IMG/VR virus record: IMGVR_UViG_3300036785_000006
Coordinates: 1 to 31,696 of that record
DNA length: 31,696 nt
Strand: one strand, 5' to 3'
From: a virus
Shown here: in pieces, positions 24,390 to 31,696 of the stretch
Layout of the letters: the number at the start of each line of letters is the position of its first letter
Position numbering within the stretch: the stretch's first letter is position 1
Notes under the pieces: model-generated
What the model saw: only the letters and a program-made list of their open reading frames with translations
Told to the model about the DNA's origin: nothing
The model's database searches: none
Program-made: the position numbers and the translations under genes

Positions 24390-25358
24390 TTAAGCCTTCA
24401 TAACACCTTGGAACTTGCGGCCCGAGGTAGTCATATTACCGGCCCAACCAATCAGCTTCACAAATGCATCTTGGTTGTTCGTGAAGCGATCAGGCGCAAG
24501 CGGTACGTACTGCCGATCTGTATGCGGACGTAGGTACAAGTAGTCCGTATTGAGGAAGTACATATGGTTAGCTGGACATGCACCGCCCATACCACCATCG
24601 AACACAACATCGGCACTCATGTACTTCAGGCTCTCGAAACCAGCCTGTGCCATGTCTGGCGAGGTAAACCGCTGATTAGGCAGCAATGCTCCCCAGTATA
24701 ACATATAGTAGGCATTGTCAGTAATGATCAAATCAGGATGATCTGTCTGGCGTACCAACTTCAGCCACATGGTATTCATGTAGTTTAGTATGTTCGCCGT
24801 AGTGGCAGCACCACCGCCGTTGGTAACAGCACTGAACGCTTGGTTTACCCAAAATGCCCATGTACCACTATCAATACCGCCGACAATACCAGTACCGGTG
24901 TCAGCCACCAGTAATGCCAAACCACCGATAGATTTACCGGCGCCGGCAGTACCATCACCGTATACCGCTGCCGCCATCCTGTTCTTGAACGTCTTCTCGG
25001 CATTGTCAATACGAGCGCGCAATAAGTCAATCAGCTTCTCTTTGCCGCTGTTTATCAGTTCTTCAAGACCGGACATGGTGACTGCTACCGCTGCCTGTTT
25101 CCAGTCATACTCAGAAGCCGTCAGTACGTCACTCGGACTGATATTCAGCGTATCGTACCCGGAATACCATGTGAACGTGCCGTTCTCACCGTATTCAAGT
25201 TCCTGCATAATGCGAGTACCGCCATCGGCAGGCATAATATGGCCCTTACTCTCCAAGCGGGCCAAAAGTGCATTATTGTTGGTAACATTGTCTGCGAGTT
25301 TCCTACTACGGTTTTCAAGCGTAGTAGTGACAATCTCGGATACGTTAGGGGAGGCCAT
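24390..25358 (-). CDS. Major capsid protein (HK97 fold)
   Basis: This encodes 322 residues. The sequence is typical of podovirus capsid proteins of the HK97 fold: an N-terminal helix (ASPNVSEIVTTTLENRSRKLADNVT), an E-loop-like GTRIMQELEYGENGTFTWYSGYDTL, the long spine helix (SGLEELINSGKEKLIDLLRARIDNAEKTFKNRMA), AVYGDGT, and a C-terminal A-domain ending in GWAGNMTTSGRKFQGVMKA. AGGAG lies 7 bases upstream. It follows the scaffold gene directly and is followed by the terminator. The length (about 35 kDa) is normal. There is no separate delta domain, so the upstream scaffold should do the assembly job. Confidence 0.92.
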   Translation of the reverse strand: MASPNVSEIVTTTLENRSRKLADNVTNNNALLARLESKGHIMPADGGTRIMQELEYGENGTFTWYSGYDTLNISPSDVLTASEYDWKQAAVAVTMSGLEELINSGKEKLIDLLRARIDNAEKTFKNRMAAAVYGDGTAGAGKSIGGLALLVADTGTGIVGGIDSGTWAFWVNQAFSAVTNGGGAATTANILNYMNTMWLKLVRQTDHPDLIITDNAYYMLYWGALLPNQRFTSPDMAQAGFESLKYMSADVVFDGGMGGACPANHMYFLNTDYLYLRPHTDRQYVPLAPDRFTNNQDAFVKLIGWAGNMTTSGRKFQGVMKA

Positions 25359-25368
25359 TTCCGTACTC

Positions 25369-26493
25369 CTAGTTTGCTACCGACGCATCGTAGGCAGCGG
25401 ATAGTTCATCTATAAGGGTACGGTTTGCATTGTTCGGCTTTCTCCCTGCATCCCCTGCGGGACCACCATTAATAGATGCACCTGCGGCTCTGGCCTTGGC
25501 TGCTTCGGCGGCTGCTTTGTCCTTTAGTGCCTGCGCCGATGACTCCTGTATTCTGGTCCTTACGGCCAGATTACTATAGGTAGCAAAATCATAGGCGGCG
25601 TTCAGAACTTCCCTATCATCGAGATAGGGCTGCTGCTGCTTCAACGCTGCAATATGCTGTTCTATCTGAGGTGCTACCTCATTGAAGTGAGGATGCATCA
25701 GATTACCGGATGCATCTTTCTCGTCAATAAAGGTCTGTACCAAAGCTAGATTGTTCGCATACTGCTGACCGGTAGCTTGCGAGGTCATTCCATTAATAGA
25801 GTTGCGTAATTGGGTTATCTCCTGTAGCAAACCATCGTAGCGCGGATCAGGCGGTTGATTACTCCGCTGGTCACGCTGGTCGAGTAGAACATCCAAGTTC
25901 AGCTTATGCTGGTCCGCAAACCATAGTACAAACTGACCCGGATCGCGACCGGCAAAATCAGACAATGCAAGCACCTGCTGTATCGCTACCGCTGGTGGCA
26001 TTCCATTAGCTGCCCACGGCCCGCGCCGTGGTCCGATCACTTGCTCTATCGTGCTGTACTCATTAAAGAGCGCCGCACTATTGTTCACACCCTCCATTGT
26101 ACGCTCTAGGAAGGCCCGAGTTTCCGCCGGGAGCGATGTGAACTGTTGCTGCTCTACCGGAGTAAGGCGATCAGCCCAATTCGGGAGCGCCGGTACTTCA
26201 GGAGCTGCGCCAGCATTAAAAGCGTCAATCGCTTCCTTACTGGCGAATGTACCATCTTTGTTATGATATCGGTCCCCCACCTTTACCAACTCAGGAGCAT
26301 CGGTAGGCTTTGCAGCTACCGGCTCAACTGGTTCTTTCGGTTCGGCAGGTTCATCGTGGTCTTTAAAGGCATCCGAGAGCATGTCCCGTAAGGACGGCTC
26401 CGGTGCATCCGGCTTATCCGGTACTACTGGCGGCTCTACGGCTGTACCGTTCAGATCGCTAGTAAGGTCAAGATCGTCAGGTACGTCAGCCAT
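25369..26493 (-). CDS. Scaffold (capsid assembly) protein
   Basis: This encodes 374 residues. It is acidic and Pro-rich at the N-terminus (ADVPDDLDLTSDLNG), helical and Gln-rich in the middle (LQEITQLRNSINGMTSQ, HIAALKQQQPYLDDREVL) and ends with a basic-helical region (KDKAAAEAAKARAAGA) and a short hydrophobic-acid tail (TLIDELSAAYDASVAN). Composition, size and its place immediately before the capsid gene fit a scaffold with a C-terminal coat-binding helix. GGAGG precedes the ATG, which overlaps the previous TAA as TAATG. Family assignment is by composition and position, not by a named motif. Confidence 0.75.
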   Translation of the reverse strand: MADVPDDLDLTSDLNGTAVEPPVVPDKPDAPEPSLRDMLSDAFKDHDEPAEPKEPVEPVAAKPTDAPELVKVGDRYHNKDGTFASKEAIDAFNAGAAPEVPALPNWADRLTPVEQQQFTSLPAETRAFLERTMEGVNNSAALFNEYSTIEQVIGPRRGPWAANGMPPAVAIQQVLALSDFAGRDPGQFVLWFADQHKLNLDVLLDQRDQRSNQPPDPRYDGLLQEITQLRNSINGMTSQATGQQYANNLALVQTFIDEKDASGNLMHPHFNEVAPQIEQHIAALKQQQPYLDDREVLNAAYDFATYSNLAVRTRIQESSAQALKDKAAAEAAKARAAGASINGGPAGDAGRKPNNANRTLIDELSAAYDASVAN

Positions 26494-26876
26494 TAATGAC
26501 CTCCCAATTGTTTGATCGCCTCGGCAATGTCACGGCCAGATACCGGCGCATGAGCATCCCTGTTCTTCTGATCTACCGGTGGAGGCATATCACCAGCCTC
26601 CACCACATTGTGCTTCTTCATATGCTCTCTATGCTGACTGCGACTGGTAATGTAAGACCCATCGAGTGGAGACTGGTACGGAGACTTGTCAGGCATATAG
26701 TAGGGGGAAGCATTAATGGCATTCTCACTACTTCCCCCGTACGCAGGAGCAATGTAATTGTAGCCGTCACTTCCCCGATAGGTTTTGAACTTAGGTATAG
26801 ACCTAGAATGTCCTCTGACAGATACGTATGTCCGTCTGCCAATATAATCGTCAGGGAAGTCATATAAGTCGGTCAT
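26493..26876 (-). CDS. Small hypothetical late protein
   Basis: This encodes 127 residues and is rich in Tyr, Ser and Pro. It contains [31 protein letters not shown], a segment resembling one found in many small phage proteins between portal and scaffold (S-P-L-D-G-x-x-I-x-S-R-x-x-R/H-R-E-H-x). Function unknown; no zinc-binding cysteines are present, so the FmdB-like zinc-ribbon reading of that family is not supported here. It overlaps the previous stop as ATGA and its own TAA overlaps the scaffold start. Confidence 0.65.
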   Translation of the reverse strand: MTDLYDFPDDYIGRRTYVSVRGHSRSIPKFKTYRGSDGYNYIAPAYGGSSENAINASPYYMPDKSPYQSPLDGSYITSRSQHREHMKKHNVVEAGDMPPPVDQKNRDAHAPVSGRDIAEAIKQLGGH

Positions 26877-27043
26877 AGTGCAAACTTGTTCTTGGTAGGA
26901 ACTGGCGGCTGTCCCGGTATCTTGGGTTTACCCGCATTCGTTAATGCCATCGCTACCGCCTGTTTCTGCGGACGGCCAGCATTAACTTCATTCGCAATAT
27001 TCTGCGATACCACCTGCTGACTTGTACCTTTCTTGAGGGGCAT
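26873..27043 (-). CDS. Small hypothetical protein after the portal gene
   Basis: This encodes 56 residues starting [21 protein letters not shown]. The pattern PLKKGTS-x-x-x-x-S-x-N-I and [12 protein letters not shown] is common to a family of short phage proteins in this position, with no known function. AAGGAGG lies upstream of the ATG at 27043, and the portal stop ends 1 base before. A longer frame beginning at 27151 runs through the portal gene and was rejected. The protein is basic, with a helix and an unstructured Pro-rich tail ([14 protein letters not shown]). Confidence 0.75.
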   Translation of the reverse strand: MPLKKGTSQQVVSQNIANEVNAGRPQKQAVAMALTNAGKPKIPGQPPVPTKNKFAL

Positions 27044-27044
27044 G

Positions 27045-29459
27045 TCATTCCTCCTTCTTGGTATTCTCGGCGTTCTTATCCGCCAGTTCCAACGCATGAG
27101 CTTGCACCTGCCCGGCTTGCTCCATTTTGTATTCGTGGGCCAGTGCAGCACTATTATCTTGTTGTGTCCGGTCCTGACCGGCCTGATCTACTTCGGTAGC
27201 AGCATCTTCACGATCATGGGCCAGTCCTACCGCGGCAAGTGCTTGCGCGTGTGCAGCGGCTTGCCGGTCAAGCTGATGCTGGCGTTCCTCACTCAAGATA
27301 TTGGTACCGAGCTTCTGCCGCTCAAGATCTATCTTGTGACCGTCCATCACCAGTTGACCCATTCGGTACTGATGGTCGTTCTGGTTCTTCTCACGGTCCA
27401 CTTGCGCGCGCAGTTGGGCTTCATTCATCTTGGTACTGTTATCGTTCTGGTTAGTTTGAGTATCCACCTGTGCCCTTATCTGCGCTACCGCTTGAGCCGA
27501 CTGTGCAGCCGCAGCACCATTGTCACCTTGCCCCGGAGGTGGTGTCGGTGGCATCGCCTGTAACTTCTGCTGGAAGTCCTCAAATACCTTTTCAAGCGGC
27601 CTAGAGGCGCTAAACGTACGCAAGGTAAACATCATTATGCCACCGAGCAGACCGCGCATGTCGGGGAACTGCATGGCGAGCGGACCTGCCTGTTGCAAGA
27701 ACGCGCCCATTGATGACAAGAATTGCATCCGGTCTTGGCGTTCTTTTTCCTCGTCCGGTAGTATCGTAGAGTCCGTCTCAATATCTACCGCTGACATACG
27801 CATTTCATCACTGCGGATTAGTTTCAGTACCTTCTGAAACATCTGCGTGATTATCTCGTGTTGTGTCGGCGGCGGAGGCTGCGGAGGCGGTGGTGGCGGC
27901 TGTTGTGGCTGCTGCTGTACCGGTGGTTGACCGGGCTGTGGTGGTTGTTGTGGCTGTTGCTGCTGCATCTGTGCTTGGCGCAGCATCATCGGGTATTGTT
28001 TCTTCGCCTGCTGGTACTGAAGCTCCATCTGCTTCTCTTGCGGCGTCACGTCCGGTATTGTGAGGCCCGAATACAGAAGAATAGTTTTGTCAGAGAAGTG
28101 TTCAGCGGCAATCTCTACCATTATTCGGATGATATCCCGGCAGAACCTCTGTACTTCCCTCTGCATGTCCTTAAGTCGTCCGGTAGCCCAGTCAGCCTTA
28201 ATCTCCTGCGCTCCAAGCGTCTCACTTGCCTTCGATACTCCCCGTACGATATCCGAGAACCCTGTGATCTCATATATTTCATTTTTCGCTATCTCGCGTT
28301 GCTTGAACATTTCACCTAGTACAGTGGCTATATCAGCAATCGGTACCCACTGGACAACACCAGTTACGCCGCCTTGGCCCATGAACGCGGCCCAGTCCTG
28401 TACCGGTACCATCTTGTTACCGGGACTCTCCAACAAACTAGCTAGAGCCTCTTGCGAGCCATCGTACAGACCACGGACTTTAATGGCTTCGGTGAGGTAG
28501 CGTATTCTCTCAGTCAGTCTATCCAGCTCCGCTGCCTGCGGGCGATACTGACTATAGAGTGCTTTCGGTATGAAGTCTCTTGTAGACCATACCGCACGTA
28601 TTGGACGCGGGCATGGAAAGAAATTCTCCAGTTTCAGGTAGTCACTACGCTGGTCCAGTACATCGTCATCATAGTCTTCCGAGTACCAAACTACCTGCCC
28701 ATTCTCTTTGTCCCATATCTCCCATATCACCGTCTGCCGCTTGGGATTATCTTGGTTTTGCCGATCCTTCCTGTCATATTGATTGTAGGTATAAGTCAGC
28801 CCATTGGCCTTCTCTTTACCGAACCGTGCTTGTGCTTGCTTTTTGGTGTAATACACTCTTCTAGCCAGCCACGGTAGTTCCTCCCATACCCGACCTGCGC
28901 CCCACCGCATATCTTTCCAATACACATAGTCCAACGCGATCTTCTCGCCAGTCTTATACTCGCGAGGATTGCCGTTCGCATCTGTCTCTTGGGTATTGTC
29001 ATTGGAACTTATCATGGGCGCTAATTTCGGTTCATAGCGCACCCATGCAGTACCTAGACCGGGCAGGAGATAGTCAGATACACAATTCTTGAGCACATAG
29101 TCAAAATCCACGCACTCAATACAATACTGCCCTACGGCCTCCAGTAGCATCGAAGCAGCAACTTTAATGTTATCCTCGGTATCAGTCTGCCTCGTCTTGA
29201 CCTCGCACTTCGGCGTCTGCCCATAGAGTGAGGGTTTAATTGTCTCGGTACTGGAATAGAGGATATTATACTTGTCACCCGGATTACGCATTTCGATCAT
29301 AAACCGGTCTATCACGATATCGCCGTCCGCGACGAACGTGTAGAACTTCTTCTCGCTGCGTGCTATCTGCTCCTGCCAATAGTCCCTGCGGTTGCTACCG
29401 TCCTTAGACTGGGGGTCGGGACCGCCGTTGGTAGGTTTGGGATCAGGAACAGTGGCCAT
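27045..29459 (-). CDS. Portal protein (P22-like)
   Basis: This encodes 804 residues, long as in P22-type portals. The core includes [21 protein letters not shown] near the start, a [21 protein letters not shown] strand-helix, [22 protein letters not shown], and a C-terminal half of helices. Residues about 490-535 carry a Pro/Gln-rich insert ([20 protein letters not shown], then [11 protein letters not shown]). The last 150 residues repeat coiled-coil segments ([24 protein letters not shown]), which would correspond to the barrel that points into the capsid in P22. The protein forms the dodecameric DNA entry ring. An AGGG site precedes the ATG. It follows TerL after a 73-base gap. Confidence 0.9.
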   Translation of the reverse strand: MATVPDPKPTNGGPDPQSKDGSNRRDYWQEQIARSEKKFYTFVADGDIVIDRFMIEMRNPGDKYNILYSSTETIKPSLYGQTPKCEVKTRQTDTEDNIKVAASMLLEAVGQYCIECVDFDYVLKNCVSDYLLPGLGTAWVRYEPKLAPMISSNDNTQETDANGNPREYKTGEKIALDYVYWKDMRWGAGRVWEELPWLARRVYYTKKQAQARFGKEKANGLTYTYNQYDRKDRQNQDNPKRQTVIWEIWDKENGQVVWYSEDYDDDVLDQRSDYLKLENFFPCPRPIRAVWSTRDFIPKALYSQYRPQAAELDRLTERIRYLTEAIKVRGLYDGSQEALASLLESPGNKMVPVQDWAAFMGQGGVTGVVQWVPIADIATVLGEMFKQREIAKNEIYEITGFSDIVRGVSKASETLGAQEIKADWATGRLKDMQREVQRFCRDIIRIMVEIAAEHFSDKTILLYSGLTIPDVTPQEKQMELQYQQAKKQYPMMLRQAQMQQQQPQQPPQPGQPPVQQQPQQPPPPPPQPPPPTQHEIITQMFQKVLKLIRSDEMRMSAVDIETDSTILPDEEKERQDRMQFLSSMGAFLQQAGPLAMQFPDMRGLLGGIMMFTLRTFSASRPLEKVFEDFQQKLQAMPPTPPPGQGDNGAAAAQSAQAVAQIRAQVDTQTNQNDNSTKMNEAQLRAQVDREKNQNDHQYRMGQLVMDGHKIDLERQKLGTNILSEERQHQLDRQAAAHAQALAAVGLAHDREDAATEVDQAGQDRTQQDNSAALAHEYKMEQAGQVQAHALELADKNAENTKKEE

Positions 29460-29532
29460 ATCGGTACCCTAAGTAGCGTGACCAGCGTGACAGAGGACGA
29501 ACACACCAAACGCCAGTCACGCCATGCGAACA

Positions 29533-30981
29533 TTAATACCCGTAGCGCCGCTCGTCCAGTGTCGTTTGCCGCTCCTTCCAAAGATCGCTCATCGTCAGCT
29601 CGCGCACGGTTTTCGGCGGGGCACGCTCTGGCGTGGGGGCCGGTCGCGTCCACGGACGGCTCATCAGCCCGTAGCGCAGATCGTCAGGCGCATGATCCTC
29701 GGCATCGGTGTCGCAATCCTCGGGGTTCTTACTGTCGTGCTGTAATGCCGGTAGCGTTCTTATCAGCGCCGGACACGTATTAAAGCAATACCACATAGGG
29801 ATACCAACCCCGTTATCGACATCAGGGTCGGCATCAATCCCAGTAAGTCTCTCACGTACCGCATTCCAACCAGCGAGACGAGAATTGTCAGCAGGACGAA
29901 AAAATACACCCGCACGCGCCATGACCTCCGCATGACTTGGGCCTCCATCCTGCTTAAATGCACTCGGGTCCAGTACTCGGTAGGTGATCTTCTCACCGGT
30001 AGGTGTCCTTGCTTTAATGCCCTGCGCTACGCGGGAGGCAGGCCATCGCAGCCCGGTATTGATCATGCCATGCACTGCCCCGTACCATTCGCGGTACGTT
30101 ACCACCGCACCTTTTGGTAGGCCGGCAGGACCGGCTGTGCCGTCCGATACCGCGTGCCAGTGGAATGAGAACGGTGACGCGCTACCCCAGTCCCCCGACA
30201 TGAAATGGAGCCAATGGGGAGGCACAACAAAGGCTTCTATAACATGCCGGGAGGTCGTAAACTCAGGGAAGTATGCTCCGGTGATTACATTCCAATCGCC
30301 CTCTAGCCATGCCTTTACCAATTCAGGACTGCCCACCTCGCGTAGTCGCGACACGTACTGGGGATCAGCCTGCATTAATATCTTGTTATCGGATACGCGT
30401 GATGGGATAAACATTCGGGTATTACCCTCGGGGCTTATTATCCTCTCCATACCGGCCGGGTAGTGATCTATGAAGTACGCTCGTACCGCATGATGGCCGG
30501 GTCCACCGGGGTTGGCAGTCGCCCGTATTCTCTTGTGCGTGATCGCCGGGTCGGTACTTCTTACGCACGCCTTCAGCCGATTGTAGGCATTAAGTGATGG
30601 CCAGTTACCTAACTCATCAAACCCGATCCACGGATACTGGTGTCCTTGGTACAGCATAGCATCGTCATCATTAGCAATGTGCCGTAACTTGAGAGTGCTC
30701 CCAGTAGGAAACACAAATGTCCTATCAGCTACTTTCCAGTGCGCCCCCAGTGGCAGGTACATTTCCTTCCCTTGAACTATCACCTCTTCCAACTCTGGAT
30801 AGGAGCGCCGAAAGAGGATACCGGCCCATCCCGGCCCCTGCTCTATGTCCTGCAAGTAGTCTCCTAACAGGAAGCTGGTTTTCCCTCCGCCACGCGCTCC
30901 ACCGAACAGCAGTTCCAGTATGAACCGGGCAGATATGGCCAGCGCCTGCGGTCCGGGTTGGGGTTGCCATACTACTGACAC
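29533..30981 (-). CDS. Terminase large subunit
   Basis: This encodes 482 residues. Walker A is GGARGGGKT (residues 27-35), Walker B is FDE (D122, E123) after QYPWIG, and TANPGG (155-160) is motif III. The nuclease domain starts with MSGDWGSA (D264) and has the later acidic residues DTDAEDHAPDDLRYGL near the C-terminus. It pumps DNA into the procapsid through the portal and cuts the concatemer. Its ATG overlaps the small subunit's stop. The length is normal. The C-terminal order (EDH-x-x-D-D-L-R-Y-G-L) is a common TerL ending. Confidence 0.95.
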   Translation of the reverse strand: MSVVWQPQPGPQALAISARFILELLFGGARGGGKTSFLLGDYLQDIEQGPGWAGILFRRSYPELEEVIVQGKEMYLPLGAHWKVADRTFVFPTGSTLKLRHIANDDDAMLYQGHQYPWIGFDELGNWPSLNAYNRLKACVRSTDPAITHKRIRATANPGGPGHHAVRAYFIDHYPAGMERIISPEGNTRMFIPSRVSDNKILMQADPQYVSRLREVGSPELVKAWLEGDWNVITGAYFPEFTTSRHVIEAFVVPPHWLHFMSGDWGSASPFSFHWHAVSDGTAGPAGLPKGAVVTYREWYGAVHGMINTGLRWPASRVAQGIKARTPTGEKITYRVLDPSAFKQDGGPSHAEVMARAGVFFRPADNSRLAGWNAVRERLTGIDADPDVDNGVGIPMWYCFNTCPALIRTLPALQHDSKNPEDCDTDAEDHAPDDLRYGLMSRPWTRPAPTPERAPPKTVRELTMSDLWKERQTTLDERRYGY

Positions 30982-31481
30982 TACAGTATGTCCTTAAGCA
31001 CGCTCTCGTACTCGGCATCCTCTGCCTCATGGGTTATCCGGGTGAGTTCCCTCTTAGTCAGCTCCTGCTCCCTGTGTACCTGCCATTCCTCGTAGGAGCT
31101 GGCACGAGGCATTACCGCTACGTTCACCGTGAGAGCTGAAGTGTGGTCGGTATCGGGTTTGTAGCCGGGCACTCTGGCCTTCAGCATCAGGGACAGGAGA
31201 CTATCACTGTACTCGGTACGGTGGCCTACTAGCTCTCCCTGCTGATAGATCGGTACTTCGACTCCCTCGACTGCTCGTCGGTATGCTTCACCCTCTAGTG
31301 ACGCCCACCCGATTTGCTGGGCAGTCGCTATCCTTGTTCGTACCGACTCATCGCGCGTGATCAGGGCATTAATACCGCGGAGATCTAGTCCAAGGGAGCG
31401 GGCAGCTTTGTGCAGATCACCGCGCAAGTGGATCACCGCTTCCTCTAGACGGCTTAGCGTAATTTCGTTCACGACCAGCAT
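30981..31481 (-). CDS. Terminase small subunit
   Basis: This encodes 166 residues from the ATG at 31481; a longer frame starts at 31511. The later start was chosen because CGAGG is 8 bases upstream, and the upstream ATG has no ribosome site and lies inside a likely promoter. The N-terminus (ITLSRLEEAVIHLRGDLHKAARSLGLDLRGINALI) looks like a helix-turn-helix for pac/cos recognition. It continues AVEGVEVPIYQQGELVGHRTEYSDSLLSLMLKARVPGY, a signature of small terminases near a TerL of this type. It is the first gene of the late operon. The HTH is inferred from pattern. Confidence 0.85.
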   Translation of the reverse strand: MLVVNEITLSRLEEAVIHLRGDLHKAARSLGLDLRGINALITRDESVRTRIATAQQIGWASLEGEAYRRAVEGVEVPIYQQGELVGHRTEYSDSLLSLMLKARVPGYKPDTDHTSALTVNVAVMPRASSYEEWQVHREQELTKRELTRITHEAEDAEYESVLKDIL

Positions 31482-31509
31482 GGCACGATCCTCGTTAATG
31501 CCGGGGGGC

Positions 31510-31536
31510 ATTAAAACTTGCGGAGCACTTCGTCAA
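31510..31536 (-). promoter_or_regulatory. Candidate late promoter for the minus-strand arm
   Basis: On the minus strand TTGACG (plus 31531-31536) is followed after 15 bases by TTTAAT (plus 31510-31515), a good -10 with a slightly short spacer. Transcription would start just before the terminase small subunit at 31481. A second, weaker -10 candidate TATACT lies at plus 31579-31584. Confidence 0.35.
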
Positions 31537-31577
31537 GTTCTTGAGAAAAATATTATTTACTACCGGGCATGTACGGT

Positions 31578-31593
31578 CAGTATAGTACTACTG
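31578..31593. promoter_or_regulatory. Operator-like inverted repeat in the divergent region
   Basis: CAGTATAGTACTACTG is an inverted repeat: CAGTA (31578-31582) and TACTG (31589-31593) with a 6-base centre. It lies between the outward and inward promoter candidates and overlaps the weak -10 TATACT of the minus strand. A regulator binding here could switch between the two directions, but only the palindrome is seen. Confidence 0.35.
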
Positions 31594-31598
31594 TAATT

Positions 31599-31627
31599 TT
31601 GACATATGCTCTCGAAGTGTAAACAAT
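31599..31627 (+). promoter_or_regulatory. Candidate outward promoter, TTGACA/AACAAT
   Basis: A consensus -35 TTGACA (31599-31604) is followed by 17 bases and then AACAAT (31622-31627, four of six matches to the -10). It reads plus-strand, out of the window, so the region 31482-31696 is likely a divergent control region. The last 15 or so bases are an alternating GC run (GCGCGTGCGCGCGCGC). Confidence 0.45.
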
Positions 31628-31696
31628 GCGCGGGGGTGCGGGTGATCGCGCATAATGCGTGGGTACGCGCACGTTGGACTGCGCGTGCGCGCGCGC

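Larger units (their letters stand above)
322..26718. repeat. Dispersed palindrome CATTAATG, 13 copies
   Basis: Exact copies were found by eye at 322, 1796, 4101, 5063, 6410, 9157, 10832, 12520, 12601, 14619, 19992, 26491 and 26711 (first base of each). The entry spans the range; bases in between are not repeats. Most copies sit in coding sequence, read either as ATT AAT (Ile-Asn) or TTA ATG (Leu-Met), on both strands. Confidence 0.7.

Noticed and set aside
24790-25404. 204-residue plus frame antisense to the capsid gene
   Set aside because: Its codons are the complement of a highly conserved capsid gene; it has no ribosome site and no recognisable domain.
26873-27151. 92-residue minus frame starting at 27151
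   Set aside because: The first 36 codons run through the portal gene out of frame and lack a ribosome site. AAGGAGG sits before the ATG at 27043, so the short form was used.
27033-27563. 176-residue plus frame antisense to the portal gene
   Set aside because: A hydrophobic-looking product arises from the complement of Gln/Ala-rich codons; no start signal, and it opposes a certain gene.
27870-27985. Simple-sequence DNA repeat in the portal region
   Set aside because: It is a coding Pro/Gln tract in frame with the portal gene, not a separate repeat element.
31482-31511. Longer start for the terminase small subunit at 31511
   Set aside because: There is no ribosome site and the ATG overlaps a likely -10 element. 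The ATG at 31481 has CGAGG at the right distance.

Overview
The window looks like a contiguous piece of the genome of a tailed, podovirus-like double-stranded DNA phage of a Gram-negative, probably proteobacterial host. Reasons: a complete head and short-tail gene set (terminase small and large subunits, a long P22-type portal, scaffold, HK97-type capsid protein, tubular adaptor, ejection proteins, fibre and spike), no tape-measure or tail-sheath gene, Sec signal peptides on phage proteins, and AGGAG-type ribosome binding sites before nearly every gene. No RNA polymerase, integrase, primase or clear lysis cassette is visible, so the genome continues beyond both ends. No tRNA, rRNA, CRISPR array or insertion sequence was found.

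Layout. Bases 1-7829 are a plus-strand arm: the tail of an HTH-like gene, a small membrane protein, a family A DNA polymerase, two secreted low-complexity proteins separated by a strongly structured intergenic stretch and closed by a good terminator, then a tightly overlapping cassette (small unknown, zinc-ribbon micro-protein, VRR-NUC nuclease, membrane micro-protein, SNF2-type helicase, DEDDh exonuclease, DUF7694-like protein) and one unknown. Bases 7848-31481 are a minus-strand late arm read from right to left: TerS, TerL, portal, two small proteins, scaffold, major capsid, (terminator), a coiled-coil structural protein, tubular adaptor, head-closure protein, GNAT acetyltransferase, three ejection or internal proteins (one with a tail lysozyme), an S74-type tail fibre, a cadherin/lectin-like protein, a GH74-like glycanase spike and a proline-rich repeat protein. 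The arms converge on an 18-base gap that lies in a 10-bp hairpin. At the right edge (31482-31696) is a probable divergent control region that fires the late arm leftward and another transcript out of the window.

How it works together. The left arm supplies DNA replication and processing: polymerase with proofreading, helicase/translocase, nuclease and exonuclease. The right arm builds and fills the capsid, and its distal end encodes a host-recognition set with an autoprocessed fibre, a lectin-like protein and a predicted polysaccharide depolymerase.

Most notable: a GH74-like spike keeping both predicted catalytic Asp residues; a polymerase with Leu at the position equivalent to E. coli Phe762; a dispersed, highly over-represented palindrome CATTAATG (13 copies, about half a copy expected); a nested-hairpin RNA candidate between two secreted proteins of unknown role; and a 149-base out-of-frame overlap between the GNAT gene and a virion gene. 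Counts were made by eye.
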